Positions 13,614-26,065 of a DNA stretch of 64,000 bases are shown in pieces. Both the position numbers and the translations under genes were made by a program. The notes under the pieces were generated by a model. That model was not told the origin of the DNA and searched no databases. It worked only from the letters and a program-made list of their open reading frames with translations. Location: positions 2,206,776 through 2,270,775 of the forward strand of contig CM025853.1 in the NCBI GenBank assembly GCA_003952965.2, in the 5' to 3' direction. The first letter of the stretch is position 1. Every line of letters begins with the position of its first letter. Source of the stretch: Morella rubra. Lineage: Eukaryota > Streptophyta > Magnoliopsida > Fagales > Myricaceae.

Positions 13614-16600
13614 ATGGATTTGACACAATCACGTACTCCTAATAGTGAGACTCAATTGGGAAGTGAAAGTAGTCGCACTTCTAACTTGATAGGTAGTAGT
13701 GTGGCTACTACACCTTCTCAATCTTGTCCAGCCACTCCTACGGAGAGTATGGAAACAACTGGGGTTGATCCACGTGGGTTACCACCACTTCCTCCACTTA
13801 AAAAGAGGAAGAACTCACGTGAGTCTCCGGTTTAGCAGCACTATACTAAGGTTGTTGATGAAAATGATGCTATGAATGTTAGAGCCACTTGTCACTATTG
13901 TAAGAAAGATTTTCCTGCCCATCACAAGAAGAATGGGACATCGGGGTTGAAGTAACATTTAGAGTCTTGTGTTTATTACAAGAGGACTTTAGCTGGTCAT
14001 GTGGATGTTGGTCAGATGTTGTTGAATCATGATGCATCGAGGGCGAGTAATGGTGATGTTGGGGTGATGGGGGTCACTCGTAAGTTTGATGAGAAGGCTA
14101 TTAGGAAGTTGATAGCAAGAATGGTAATTATAGATGAATTGTCATTTCTCACGGTTCAGAAGGTTGGGTTTAGGGCATTGATGCATTACTTAGAACCTAG
14201 GTTTAAGATGCCTTTGAGGTATACGTTGATGAGAGATTGCATGGCATTGTATTTAAGGGAGAAGATCAAGTTGAAGGAGGGGTTTTGGGTGAATAAGTAT
14301 AGAGTGTGCCTCACCACAGATACTTGGACATCAATCCAAAATTATAACTATATGTGTGTGACTGGACACTTTATTGATTGTAATTAGATGTTGCATAAAA
14401 GGATCTTGTCATTTAAAAGGATTCGAGACCATAAAGCATCAAGTATTTTAAAGGAATTAGAAGACTGTCTGATTGATTGGCATATTGATAGGGTGCTAAC
14501 GATTACGGTTGATCATGCATCTTCTAACGATGCGACAATTGACCAATTCAAAAGAAGACAATTGTTTGAAAGTATTGGTGGTTCAACTTTGAAGGTTGTG
14601 TGTGGACATGAGTATTTACATTGTAGGTGTTGTGCACATGTTCTTAATTTGATTGTCTCTGACGGGTTGAAAGATGTGCATAAATCGATAGCTAAAGTCC
14701 GCAATATGATCAAGTATGTAAAGTCTTCACCTCAAAGGTTAGAAACTTTTAAGAAAGCTATTGCAGAAAAAAAACATTGCATATGGTCAATTCTTGAGTC
14801 TTGATGTTACAACTCGTTGGAACTCCATGTATTTTATGTTGAATGTGGCTGAGAAATACCAGAAAGCATTTGATCATATGATGGTTTTAGATGGGCATTT
14901 TGTTATTTATTTGCAAGAGGATGGGTATGGGAGGCAAGGTTTGGGTCCACCTACTTTTGAGGATTGGGAGGCCATTCGTGGTGTCATAAAATTTTTGAAG
15001 TTATTCTATAAGGTCATTTTTCTGCCCATCACAAGAAGAATGGGACATCGGGGTTGAAGTAACATTTAGAGTCTTGTGTTTATTACAAGAGGACTTTAGC
15101 TGGTCATGTGGATGTTGGTCAGATGTTGTTGAATCATGATGCATCAAGGGCGAGTAATGGTGATGTTGGGGTGATGGGGGTCACTCGTAAGTTTGATGAG
15201 AAGGCTATTAGGAAGTTGATAGCAAGAACGGTAATTATAGATGAATTGTCATTTCTCACGGTTCAGAAGGTTGGCTTTAGGGCATTGATGCATTACTTAG
15301 AACCTAGGTTTAAGATGCCTTTGAGGTATACGTTGATGAGAGATTGCATGGCATTGTATTTAAGGGAGAAGATCAAGTTGAAGGAGGGGTTTTGGGTGAA
15401 TAAGTATAGAGTGTGCCTCACCACAGATACTTGGACATCAATCCAAAATTATAACTATATGTGTGTGACTGGACACTTTATTGATTGTAATTAGATGTTG
15501 CATAAAAGGATCTTGTCATTTAAGAGGATTCAAGACCATAAAGCATCAAGTATTTTAAAGGAATTAGAAGACTGTCTGATTGATTGGCATATTGATAGGG
15601 TGCTAACGATTACGGTTGATAATGCATCTTCTAACGATGCGACAATTGACCAATTCAAAAGAAGACAATTGTTTGAAAGTATTGGTGGTTCAACTTTGAA
15701 GGTTGTGTGTGGACATGAGTATTTACATTGTAGGTGTTGTGCACATGTTCTTAATTTGATTGTCTCTGACGGGTTGAAAGATGTGCATAAATCGATAGCT
15801 AAAGTCCGCAATATGATCAAGTATGTAAAGTCTTCACCTCAAAGGTTAGAAACTTTTAAGAAAGCTATTGCAGAAAAAAAACATTGCATATGGTCAATTC
15901 TTGAGTCTTGATGTTACAACTCGTTGGAACTCCATGTATTTTATGTTGAATGTGGCTGAGAAATACCAGAAAGCATTTGATCATATGATGGTTTTAGATG
16001 GGCATTTTGTTATTTATTTGCAAGAGGATGGGTATGGGAGGCAAGGTTTGGGTCCACCTACTTTTGAGGATTGGGAGGCCATTCGTGGTGTCATAAAATT
16101 TTTGAAGTTATTCTATAAGGTCATTTTGCGGGTATCGGGATCGAACTTGGCCACATCTAATGAATTCTTTGAAGAATTGACTTAAGATTACTAGACATAT
16201 CACAAGGTATAGATCCAGTGGGCAAAGGGATCTTGTGGATATGGCATTGAAAATGCAGTCGAAATATGATAAGTATTTGGGTGATTTAGAGCAGGTTAAT
16301 GGATTTTTATTCATTGCAGCATTGATTGATCCTCGATACAAATTGGGGACATTAGAGTATTGGTTCAAGAACCAATTAGGGGAGGCAAGGGGGAGGGAGA
16401 TGACAAGCAAAATAAAAGGTGTATTTGAGAGGATATTTTTCTAGTATAGTAGTGCCTCATCTACTAGTACTAGTAGTGGTAGTGGTACTAGTACTACCAC
16501 TCCTCCTCCTTGTGCTGTTGTCGATAGTACTACATCTATGGTTGATGTTGATGATGATGGTGATTACTTTACTGAATGGAGAATTTCACAGCGGGCGTTG

Positions 16601-16990
16601 GAGTCCAAATCTGAGATTGAAAGGTATTTATCCGAGGGAGTTATCGAGAAGAGTCCAGAATTTGATATTCTGAATTGATGGAAGGTGAACTCTATGAGGT
16701 TTCCAGTTCTTTCTCAGATAGCCCGTGATGTATTGGCAATCCCCATCACCACTGTGCCCTCTGAGTCGGTGTTTAGTACTGGAGGACGGATCTTGGATCC
16801 TTTCAGGAGTTCATTGGCTCCAAAGACTGCTGAAGGACTAATATGTGTTCAAAATTGGTTGAGAGGTGACCCTATTGTGGGAGTGGTTGAGGCTGAACTT
16901 GATGTATCTGATAACATAACTGAAGATGAAGAGACTTACTGGCTCGATTCAGGTAAAATTATTCTTTGGTTAAATTTTGAAATTTGATAC
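13614..16990 (+). pseudogene. hAT transposase, defective
   Basis: Reading order: Ser/Thr-rich N-terminus MDLTQSRTPNSETQLG (from 13614) with a basic KKRK patch; a BED-type zinc finger with CHYC, then a His and Cys near the HLESC sequence (about 13889-13972); the RNase-H-like transposase body including LTTDTWTS and CRCCAHVLNLIV; TRWNSMY; and the C-terminal hAT dimerisation region with IPITTVPSESVFSTGGRILDP (16685-16870). In-frame stops interrupt it after RESPV, within the BED finger, after FIDCN (a TAG at the place of an expected Trp), and by a shift in the A-run near 14767. The 1107-bp duplication repeats the middle of the protein. The tail after hATC appears to continue past an intron donor near 16950. 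Not functional. Confidence 0.88.
13914..16127 (+). repeat. 1107-bp direct tandem duplication inside the hAT transposase
   Basis: Unit 1 is about 13914-15020 and unit 2 about 15021-16127, offset exactly 1107 bp. By eye I count about six base differences between units (roughly 0.5%), so the duplication is recent relative to the decay of the gene. Both units contain the same stops, so these predate the duplication. The junctions share the short sequence ATTTT, which suggests microhomology-mediated duplication. Confidence 0.9.
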
Positions 16991-17670
16991 TCAATATAAT
17001 GTAATCATTATAATTTTATGCTTTTATTTCTTAATTATGTAGAGATATTGACTTTGACAACGGAGATCGAGATGGAGTAGGACGCATGTTGCACTTGCCC
17101 CACCTTTTAGTCCTTTTTATGCTATTTTATTTGAACAATGTTTATTTGATGTATCATGTATGTATAGTGTTGTATTTTAGTAATTTTATAGTGTTGTCTT
17201 GTATTATGTATTGTTGTAGTTTGGTTAACTTGTAAGTTTTCTAACTTGTAACTTGTTAGTGAAAATTAAAATTACATTTTAGTGTTTTAATTGAGAATGA
17301 TCAAATATTGGATTTGGTCATTCTCAAAAAAATGGGGCATATAGAAAAGGCCATATGATAAGAATCTCCATGATTAAACTTAATTATTGTCATGGGGATC
17401 AATAATATGGCCTACATGTTTAGATACAATTTTCACTATATTCCTTTTTTTTTATTTCATTATTTGTTTTAGAACTAACAGAGGGAGGAAAAAACATTCA
17501 CTTCGCATATGGTAGTCATCCTTTGTGAATATGAACCATGCCATCAGCCATTGTTGCCATTAAGTTTAAAAGGCAAGTACAAGTCTTATTTAAAGATGGA
17601 AATTAGCCAAAGCCAAGAATGGGTCGGCAAAGCTATGATAAAACAAACATAATCCTTTCTTTGAAACAAG

Positions 17671-17785
17671 GGGTCCAAAACGCCCAAAAAAAGGGGTCCA
17701 AATGGCCCAAAAAAAGCCCAAAAAAAGGGTCCAAATGGCCCAAAAACCCAAAAAAGGGCCCAAAAGGCCCAAAAATGGGCCCAGC
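17671..17785. repeat. Low-complexity GGCCCAAAAA tandem tract in the hAT
   Basis: Imperfect tandem units of the kind GGCCCAAAAAA/GGTCCAAATGG lie near the right end of the hAT. Open frames across them, rich in Trp/Phe on one strand and Lys/Pro on the other, are products of the repeat and not genes. Confidence 0.75.
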
Positions 17786-17997
17786 GGTGGTAGCGGTTCA
17801 CTGCCACCGGTGATACCGCTACCGCTGGGCCCAGTTATATGTTACCACCCGGTACGGTGGTGGTAACATATTCATCACCGTCGTTGGTGGCAGTGGCGGT
17901 GGGTGGCATAACCGCCACTGCCACCGCTAATGCACACCCTTAGCTTGAGTCTTGTGTTTGCATGAGAATGGCATGCCATATGTAAATATTTATTTTG

Positions 17998-18387
17998 AAT
18001 AAATACACTTTGTACCCTTTAACTTTGGAAGTCTTGACACTTTGTATCACGATCTATTATTTTTGTCACATTGCATCCACCAACTATTAATTTCAAACAT
18101 TTTGCACCATCTGTTAGAATTTTCCGTCAATTTGGACGAAAATTTATTCTTTGGTCTCAAAAATTACAATTTTACTCTCATAAAATGGTCACTGCCAAAA
18201 AAAATATCGGGAAAATTGTAATTTCTCACGTCAAAAAATCATTTCAGTCTAAATTAATAGAAAATTTTAAGGAAGGTGCAAAGTGTCTAAAATCAATAAT
18301 TAGTTGTGCAATGTGACAAAAATAATAGATTGGAGTGCAAAGTGTCAAGACCCTCATAATTGGAGGGGTGCAAAGTGTATTTAACCC
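17998..18387. mobile_element. Long-TIR MITE, Mutator-like, copy 1
   Basis: The two halves are inverted copies over more than 100 bp: AATAAATACACTTTG at the left against AAAGTGTATTTAACCC at the right, with repeated CTTTG(C/T)ACC and GTCTTGACACTTTG motifs. The flanks carry an 11-bp direct repeat TATTTATTTTG (17987-17997 and 18388-18398). A Mutator-type 9-bp duplication plus two matching bases would explain it. A second family member is at 54824-55207. No coding capacity. Confidence 0.72.
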
Positions 18388-18643
18388 TATTTATTTTGGT
18401 CGCTTAAACGTAATTTTGTAGTGTACATAGTGGACTTATTTTTGCAGATTCAATCCTAATAGGTATTAATAAATAGTTCATGACATTGCATTAATAACTT
18501 CTCTACCACCTCACCAAACAAGTGGCCAGAGAACAGTATGTTTGGAATATTTTTCTAACTGAGCACATGCATGCTCTTATTTCCTCCTGTTTCTCGACCA
18601 AAATAATCATTTGGATAGATATTATGAATCACCTGGAGACTAT

Positions 18644-19026
18644 GGGCTTGTTCGTTTGCAAAAGTATTCTAGAATACAAATGTATTCAACAAAATTTGCA
18701 AAACGAATATCTAAAATCTCAAAAATTCATACACAAACACCAATACATTTTACACAAATCCAACAACTTTTCACACAAACTCCAATACCTTTTTAAAAAA
18801 ATTATAACAAATCTCTCTCTATATTTTTTCACCTAACTTCAATACTTTTTTATTAAACAATTATATCAAATCATCTATCTCTACATCTTTTTACAAACTC
18901 CAACAAAAATTAAATATCTTTAAAACTTTTCACCAACATTTACACAAAAACCTATAAAACTCCAATCTACATAAATATTCACAATTCTATTAAAATCTTA
19001 CAATTTTTTTAGAAAACGAACATCTC
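18644..19026. mobile_element. Small AT-rich MITE
   Basis: The ends are imperfect inverted repeats, GGGCTTGTTCGTTT at the left and AAAACGAACATCTCC at the right. A short direct repeat CTATG flanks it. The equivalent point in the module copies near 52190 and 58045 has no such insertion. The AT-rich interior has no coding capacity. The superfamily is uncertain, possibly PIF/Harbinger-like or hAT-like. Confidence 0.5.
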
Positions 19027-19634
19027 CTATGTATTGAATGAAGTATGAATTTAGTTTACTATACGCATAACCATTCTAATCTCAGAAGTAGGTGTAAATG
19101 TAAAGCGACTGATCACGAGGCATATCTCGTGTCAAACGATGGATGAAGCTTGCACACCAAATTATTGGAAAGTAGACAATATTATTGTAGACTTTTTGCA
19201 GATTATAGGTAGCGAGTAGGTAAGTTAATTGCTTGGAAGTTAATTAACTGAGACTTATGTACATGACCACTTTTATACCCAGCCGAGATTTTTTGTGATA
19301 AATGTGTGTTGAATATGCATGTGTGAGAGGATAAAAAAGATTGAATTTCACATTGAAAAAAGTCACATGTGTGGATGATTAATATATAATATGTATAGTT
19401 GGGTTCAAATCTATAAGGTCAAGCGTTTTGCTTAATAAGAATGTGTAAATTCACTATACACATGATAGATAGATCACCTAACTACGTGTGTATCAGTAGG
19501 GAAGAGGAATTATTATATAAGATGTTTGAAAAATCTATATAATATATAGAATAGTGGTTCTCATATATAGGAGTTTGAAGGATAATTTTTCTCTTTGTTT
19601 TTTTGGGGTAATATAATAATTATTAGTACAATTA

Positions 19635-21062
19635 GGGAAATTGGCAATATGGTCACTAGGTTTATACCACGCTGACGATTTAGTCACTAGGTTTCATTGT
19701 TTTACTATATGGTCACTCAATTCATACCCTCGTAATGATTTGGTCTTGCCGTCAAACCTCCGTCAATCCATTTAATGGAATGCCCTGCCACGTCAGTTTT
19801 TTAACACGTCAGCCATATTAACCATGTCAAATCATCATTAAAAAAAAAACGTTGTGTTTTGTCATTTAAAAGAAATTGACAATTTGATCACTAGGTTTAT
19901 AACCCACTGACAAAATAGTCACTAGGTTTACTTTTTTTACATTTTGGTCACTGAGTCCATACCCGTGTGACGATATGGTCATTCCATCCATATTCTGTCA
20001 CTACATCTAAAAAAAATGATGAGTGAATTTTTATAATAATAAAAATTTAATAGAAAAATATTATTCTATAAACCAAAATTTTGACTCGGAAACACAAGTG
20101 ACTCCAGCTTCCATATACGCTCATACTATAAATCCATTGGCATTAGCTTTGTCCCTAATGTAATAATATATTTCTACTTCATGAAAATTTATATTCTTTT
20201 TTTTTTTATAAGGAATGAAAATTTATATTCACTTGCTTAAAAAGAAGTGATATTACCATGTGGTAGTTGTTGCAAGTGGATCAGCAAAGGTAGCATGACT
20301 GATGATGAAGTTGAGTTTATTATGTTAATCATAACCCACTAAAGTAGAAAATTAATTAGGCTTCGAGGTATGAAAAAAGATGATAAGAGATGAGACAACT
20401 GACCATCTTTAGAATCTACTAATGCCCATAAGGAATAAATCTTCGGATATCTCCTCCCATTATCATGTATTGTGTGGAAGGAAATCATTATATATATTAT
20501 TTTTTTTCTTTCTTTTTTAGCTCTTGTCACATCCACACAAGGCTCCGCCAATATCATAGTGGGTTATAATAAATATTTTTTTCGGGGCTAATATTAATAG
20601 AGCTTTGCTTGAATATCGACAGTCTTTGATGCCACATAGACATGAGCCAATGCAGGAAATTTTACTTCTAGACTGTTATCTTTTTATTAAATGATATATA
20701 CCCTTACCACACTTTAATCATGAAAGTCACTTTCAAGTATTATTTTTGTCACATTTCACTTAAACTATTGATTTTAGATATTTCGTATTTTTATTTAAAA
20801 TTTTTCGTAAATTTAATTGAAAAGTAATTTTTTTTATATATAAAATGATAATTTTATCTCGTGGTTAATATGTATGACGTGTTTTGGTGACGTGTTTAAG
20901 GCTGACATGGCATTAAATTCCGTTAAATGGATTGACGGAATATGGACAGAAGGACCAAATCGTTACACGGGTATGAACTCAGTGACCATAATGTAAAAAA
21001 ATAAAACCTATGACTAAATCGTCAGCGTGGTATAAACCTAGTGATTATATTGTCAATTTCCC
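19635..21062. mobile_element. Mutator-like (MULE) non-autonomous element, 1428 bp
   Basis: Inverted ends GGGAAATTGGCAATATGGTC (left) and GACAATATAATCACTAGG read inward from the right extend through CACTAGGTTTATACCACGCTGACGA-type sequence. A 9-bp target duplication GTACAATTA flanks it exactly (19626-19634 and 21063-21071). Related loci near 32262 and 34555 show the undisturbed site. A second copy of the same arm lies inside (about 19869-20010), so the element is nested or partly duplicated. No transposase is seen. Confidence 0.82.
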
Positions 21063-21071
21063 GTACAATTA

Positions 21072-23348
21072 TTATCTTGCAAGTTAATTATTGTGTGTGT
21101 GTATATATATATATGTAGGAACCGACCGACACATCACAAGTCAAACATATATATATATATATATATAGGAACCGACCGACACATCACAAGTCAAACCTTT
21201 GATGCATTCCAAAATTCAGTTTTTTCGATTGCTAGTGAGAAATGACGTGCAGATCATGAGCATGCATGATGAATACAAGAAAAAAAAAATCTTCTTTATT
21301 TTCGTATGAGATCTTGGACTTTTCGACCACGATATAATATAAAATTCACTGGAAAGTGAGAGTTTGTTTTCTTTCACTACTTCCGCAAAGTCAAGATGAT
21401 AAAGATTTAAGAACAACGTTGTGGTCCAAATATATGATCATCCGTTAGTTGAAGTTATAATATAAGACTACGATCATCCGTTAGTTGAAGTTATAATATA
21501 ATTAAGACTACGACCATCGATTAATTGAAGTTATAATATAATTAAGACTATGATCATCTGTTAGTTGAAGTACTTATATTATAATTAAGACTATGACCAT
21601 GATGATCCGTTAGTTGAACCCCATGCATGCATAAAGTCGATGGGCTTCGGCCTGTTTCACTTTTGTACGCCATAGTTATAATAAGATGAATCATACCTAT
21701 ATATAATATACAGACAGCACAGTTTTGGAAGACACGATCAATTCCTTCCTAGTTAAATTCTCTCAGGATCTACTATTATAAATTGCTTTAATTACTGTAT
21801 AGATCTTTGTGGTATTCTACTTTTACAATTTAATTCATTAGGTATCGATTTCAATTGGATTGCCCTTGTGGTGTATTTTTTGAAGTAAATCGATCCTTCC
21901 TCCCAACTCCCGTTAAATATTGACACTTATATATAAGGGAAGGGTGCCTATGTGACTTCAATGGACTTTGGCCTGTTTCACTCTTATACACCTAGTTATA
22001 ATAAGATGAGTCATAGCAATCTATTAATAATTACTATATATATAGAAAGAACAGCAATTCGAAGCACTATCAATTTCTTCCTTAAATTGTATTTCGGAAG
22101 CTGCACGCGATCAGTTCTAAGTTTATATATATATAAATACTTAGGATATACTATATATTATAATAAATTATATATGAAATTTTGTATGAATTTGGACGAA
22201 ACATGACTTTGTATGGTAATAATTAACGGCTAGCTTGGATCCTTTTAGCACAGATGTAAGAGGTTTAGATATTTCCTAAATCTCATTTTATTTAATGACG
22301 ACTGATCATCTCTATAGTGTACATACAGTTGGGAGCCCACTGGTTACACTTCCTACTTCCTAGCTAGATGCCTCACCCAACTAATACATTACACGTCAAC
22401 CGTTGGATTGACACATTCCAAATCTCTATTTATATTTGTTGCTGATAGGAAAAAATTAAATTTTATTATTTGAATTACCTTATTTAATAAAAATATTATT
22501 AAAAAATGACACTCTGAGGATCAGGATGTATACATTACAAAAAATTCTCATTAATTTTAATGTGAAATGATGAACTTTTTGATCACCATAATATAAAGCT
22601 AATTGGAAAGTGACGTGATAGTTTGTTTTCCTTCACTTTGGTAAGTCAAGATAAGATGATAGAGATTTATGAACAATTGTTGTCCACATAGACTTTTTGC
22701 AGATTATAGGATCCAAGTTGGTACGCAGGTAGGTAACTTATTAACTGGGGCTCTGATTGGTCTACTTTTAGGCTATTCCGAGTTAGCCTATTGTTTGCAG
22801 ATTCGACCATATGCATGCTACCCTATAGTTGGGAGCCCACTAGACCCCACTAGACTAATTAGAAGCCTCACCCAACAAATTGTCGGGCCTGTAGTATATG
22901 TCACATGAAATAACACCTCTTTTAGGCTATTACTAATAAGCTTTTCTGTGAAACTGTATGAACCGAAAACATGGAACTTAAATGGAAGATTAATGGATGA
23001 ACCGAATAAGCCTACGCTGATAGCGGCCCCTGACTGAAATGACACGAATATGTGGCTTCAGAGAAAAAATTGTCACCTGAAAAATAGATGCCAACTTCGC
23101 AATGAAGGCCAGCGATTGAGTTGGGCTCGGGCTCGGGATTAGCTTCTTCATTTTTTTGTCAGACAGGCCCTACTCCATTGTTTTTTGACCCATCAAACTT
23201 ACGCCTTAAAAGGCCCAATCAGATCTTAAAAGGCCTTTAAAATTTTAAGTGGGAGGATTAGGATTCTTTCTCATTGAACGAGCTCTATTTTTTTTTTTTG
23301 CTCGAGTATTTGGATATTGCTCTCACTTTTTGACCTTTGTTGTGGAAA
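21072..23348 (+). other. Rest of intron 1 of OSC copy A
   Basis: Non-coding, AT-rich sequence collinear with copy B intron 1 (about 40738-42989) and partly with copy C intron 1. It includes a run of diverged tandem units with ATCCGTTAGTTGAAG (21438-21620). At its right end a roughly 20-bp deletion has removed the acceptor and first codons of exon 2. Confidence 0.7.
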
Positions 23349-23711
23349 TCCGTGCTAGCCAATTCCACCACCAGTGAAAGTGAAACAAACAGAGGCGATA
23401 GCAGAGGAAACAGCGGCAACTACACTGAGAAGGGCACTGACCCATTTCAAATCGATTCAAGCCCATGATGGCCACTGGCCTGCGGAATTTGGTGGCCCCC
23501 AGTTTTTCCTTCAACCTTTGGTACCTGCTTTTCATGATGTTGTTTTAACTTCTTGTTTGTTTTATACTAGTTTTTCTTTCGATAAGCACAGGAATGTTTA
23601 CATTAACAATTAGATTTATTGACCTAAGATATATGTAGATTCAATCAGGCCAATCTCGATTGGGACCATTTCTTGAACCAGCTTTGACAACAATATATAG
23701 CTACCTAAAAA

Positions 23712-23744
<33 letters not shown>
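23712..23744. repeat. (GA)n microsatellite in OSC intron 2, copy A
   Basis: A GA run follows GGAAGAG. The same site in copy B (about 43351-43375) and copy C (about 60161-60174) carries shorter runs, so it is a length-variable marker between copies. Confidence 0.85.
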
Positions 23745-23745
<1 letters not shown>

Positions 23746-26065
23746 GTGTCAATTTATGTTTTATTGTCTTCTTAAGTGAATAAGCTCACACAAAGTTGGA
23801 CATGCAAACTAGCAAATTGTTGTAGATATGGCTGGCAACATGGGCATGACCGGATAAATCAACCCTATGACTTCATTGTTATATGATTTATCTTAATTTA
23901 AATTATAAACATATGCAGATAATAGCATTGTACATTGCTGAAGATCTCAGTGCTATTTTTTCACGAGAACACAGGAAGGAAAGTATTCGATACTTGTATA
24001 ATAGCTAGGTATTTTTTCGTGTTCAGTTAACTTGAATCAGCCAGCCAGACAAGCTTACAAAACTTCAATTTGGCTCAAGCCTAAATACAAATATCCCTTT
24101 GTTTATACACTTGACAGAATGAAGACGGAGGATGGAGTTTCCATCTAGCGGGTCAGAGCACAATGTTTGGGTCAGCTTTCAGCTATATTGCCTTAAGGAT
24201 ACTTGGAGAGGGACCTGAAGATGGTGAAGATAGGGCTATGGCTAGAGGCCGAAAATGGATCCTTGACCATGCTGGTTTAGTGGTAATGCCATCTTGGGGA
24301 ATGTTTTGGGTCTCGGTATGGCCTTTTACCAGCAATTTCTATAACATTTTTGAAGCATTTCACTTGAGGTGTCCAAGGTGTTTAGCATGTATAGACAGAA
24401 GGATCTTATTGTCTCTCTGTAAGTGAAGCCTGAAATGCAGCTTCTAATGTGTAGGTATTAGGAGCATATGAGTGGTCGGGCTGCAACCCACTACCCCCAG
24501 AGTTCTGGCTTATTCCAAATATCTTCCCCCTTAATACAGGTATTAGGAACATGTGTCACTCTTATTCTAGATGGATCCTATTGGACTGTATTTGACCCCC
24601 ATGGCTTCATCTTATGAAATGCAGGAAAAATGTTATGTTACTGTCGCTTGGTCTACATGCCAATGTCTTACTTATATGGGAAGAGATTTGTCGGTCCAAT
24701 CACTGAGTTGGTTCAATCACTCAGACGAGAGTTATACGAGGAGCCTTACCATTTACTTAATTGGAATAAAGCTCGGTATATAGTTGCAAAGGTTAGTTAA
24801 ATCTACCTTTTTGCCTCTCTGTTTCATGTCAAAAACATTCTACTTCCTAGCAATTTCCACAAATGCTCGCATGAAGTGCAAAAAGCATAGAACTTGCCTG
24901 ACATGATAATTTAGGAGGATCTCTACTATCCGCATCCCCTCATGCAAGATATGGTATGGGAGTGTCTTCACCATGTAGCAGAGCCTATTCTGAAGCGTTG
25001 GCCCTTTTCTATATTGAGGGAGAAGGCACTAAAAGCTGCAATTGATCATATATATTATGAGGACGAGAACACCAGATAACTATCCATCGGGAGTGTAGAA
25101 AAGGTCAGTATATCGCAGGTTGAATAGAATGAAAGAAACAAGAAATCACAAAGTTTTTAGGTATCATCAATGAGCTAAATCAGCTGTACTAACTTTTCTT
25201 ACAGGCATTATGTTTGATTGCCTGTTGGGTTGAAGATCAAAATTCAGAGGCATACAAGCTTCATTTTGCCAAAATTCCAGACTATTACTGGATTGCCCAA
25301 AGACTAAAAATGGGGCCGATATATAGGTCGTTGGTCCTCTTTGACAGCTATTGGTACTTAACTTCAATTTTGCATTGTAGAGCTTGGGCTGTCAGACATG
25401 GAATCTGGTGTTCGCTGTCCAAGCAATTCTCTCTTGCAATCTAATTGACGAGTATGGGCCAACTCTTCGTAAAGCACATGACTTTTTGAAAGCTTCACAG
25501 GTCAGACTATGTCGAATACCAATTACATTGCTCTATGTGAAGTAATGCTTTGAACTCAATCGTGTTATCTTCTAGATCCGAGAAAACCCATCTGGGGAAT
25601 TCAAAGCTATACAACGGCACATAAATAAAGGATCATGGCCACTCTCAATGCAAGACCATGGGTGGCTAGTTTCTGATTGCACAGGAGAAGGTCAGAAGAT
25701 AATGCCTCTGAATTCTATCAAAATACCAGTGTACAAAGCCTAAATCACTCATGATTTGTTTGTTTATTTGTTTTTTTTTCTTGGCAACAATAAACACAAA
25801 AAACTTGAACAATAGTAAAGTTTAAACACACAAATCACTCATGGTTTGTTTCTTTTATTTTCTTCTTTTTTTTCCTTGGCAAATGCGAATTACAAACACA
25901 CGTACACTTGGTACACCAACACTTCCGCCATCATTCTTTCTGCACAAAACCTTTTTCCTTTTCAGGTGCACTTCTGAGATGTCTAGGTCTTTAATGCACA
26001 GGAATCTACTACTCATTTCAGATGCTCAAACTCAACCTATTTTCTCATAAGGATAAAAACTGGAG

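Larger units (their letters stand above)
12253..17942 (+). mobile_element. hAT transposon with BED finger and hATC domain, 5690 bp
   Basis: TIRs are TAGGGGTGTTCA at the left and, read inward from the right, TAAGGGTGTGCA. The 8-bp target duplication GCTTGAGT is exact (12245-12252 and 17943-17950), and copy B intron 1 has the single empty-site sequence near 34152. Both ends carry dense GC-rich subterminal repeats of the ACCGCC/GGCGGT type. The element lies in intron 1 of OSC copy A, in the same direction. It holds a degenerate transposase gene and a large internal tandem duplication. Confidence 0.92.
18445..21430 (+). repeat. Local repeat module R, copy 1 (copy A intron 1)
   Basis: This is one of five copies of a non-coding module. 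It holds in order: CAGATTCAATCC, a 'TTTCTAACTGAGCACATGC' segment, 'GTAGGTGTAAATGTAAAGCG', GACTTTTTGCAGATTATAGG, GGAACCGACCGACACATCAC, and a closing segment with AAGTCAAGATGATAAAGATT. In this copy it is interrupted by a small MITE (18644-19026) and a MULE (19635-21062). It lies in intron 1 of copy A. I do not recognise it as a known element. Confidence 0.6.
10368..26065 (+). pseudogene. OSC copy A, decayed oxidosqualene cyclase (exons 1-11)
   Basis: This is a relic of an OSC, the enzyme family that folds and cyclises 2,3-oxidosqualene at the ER membrane. Recognisable exons are: 1 (10368-10541 plus 11707-11729, split by a solo LTR), 2 (23349-23520), 3 (23919-24008), 4 (24118-24315), 5 (24455-24539), 6 (24625-24791), 7 (24915-25103), 8 (25205 to about 25315), 9 (25381-25500), 10 (25576-25698), and part of 11 (from 25966). 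Exon 1 has an early stop after IGWEH and a 2-base insertion. Exon 2 has lost its acceptor. Exon 3 ends in TAG instead of CAG, and exon 7 has a TAA where copies B and C have Tyr. Exons 8 and 10 have lost their donors. MLCYCR (exon 6) and DCTGE (exon 10) are still readable. The gene then runs into an inversion; exons 12-18 lie on the other strand. It is clearly non-functional. Confidence 0.93.

Noticed and set aside
17586-17813. Trp/Phe-rich and Lys/Pro-rich open frames
   Set aside because: They are products of the GGCCCAAAAA tandem tract on both strands.
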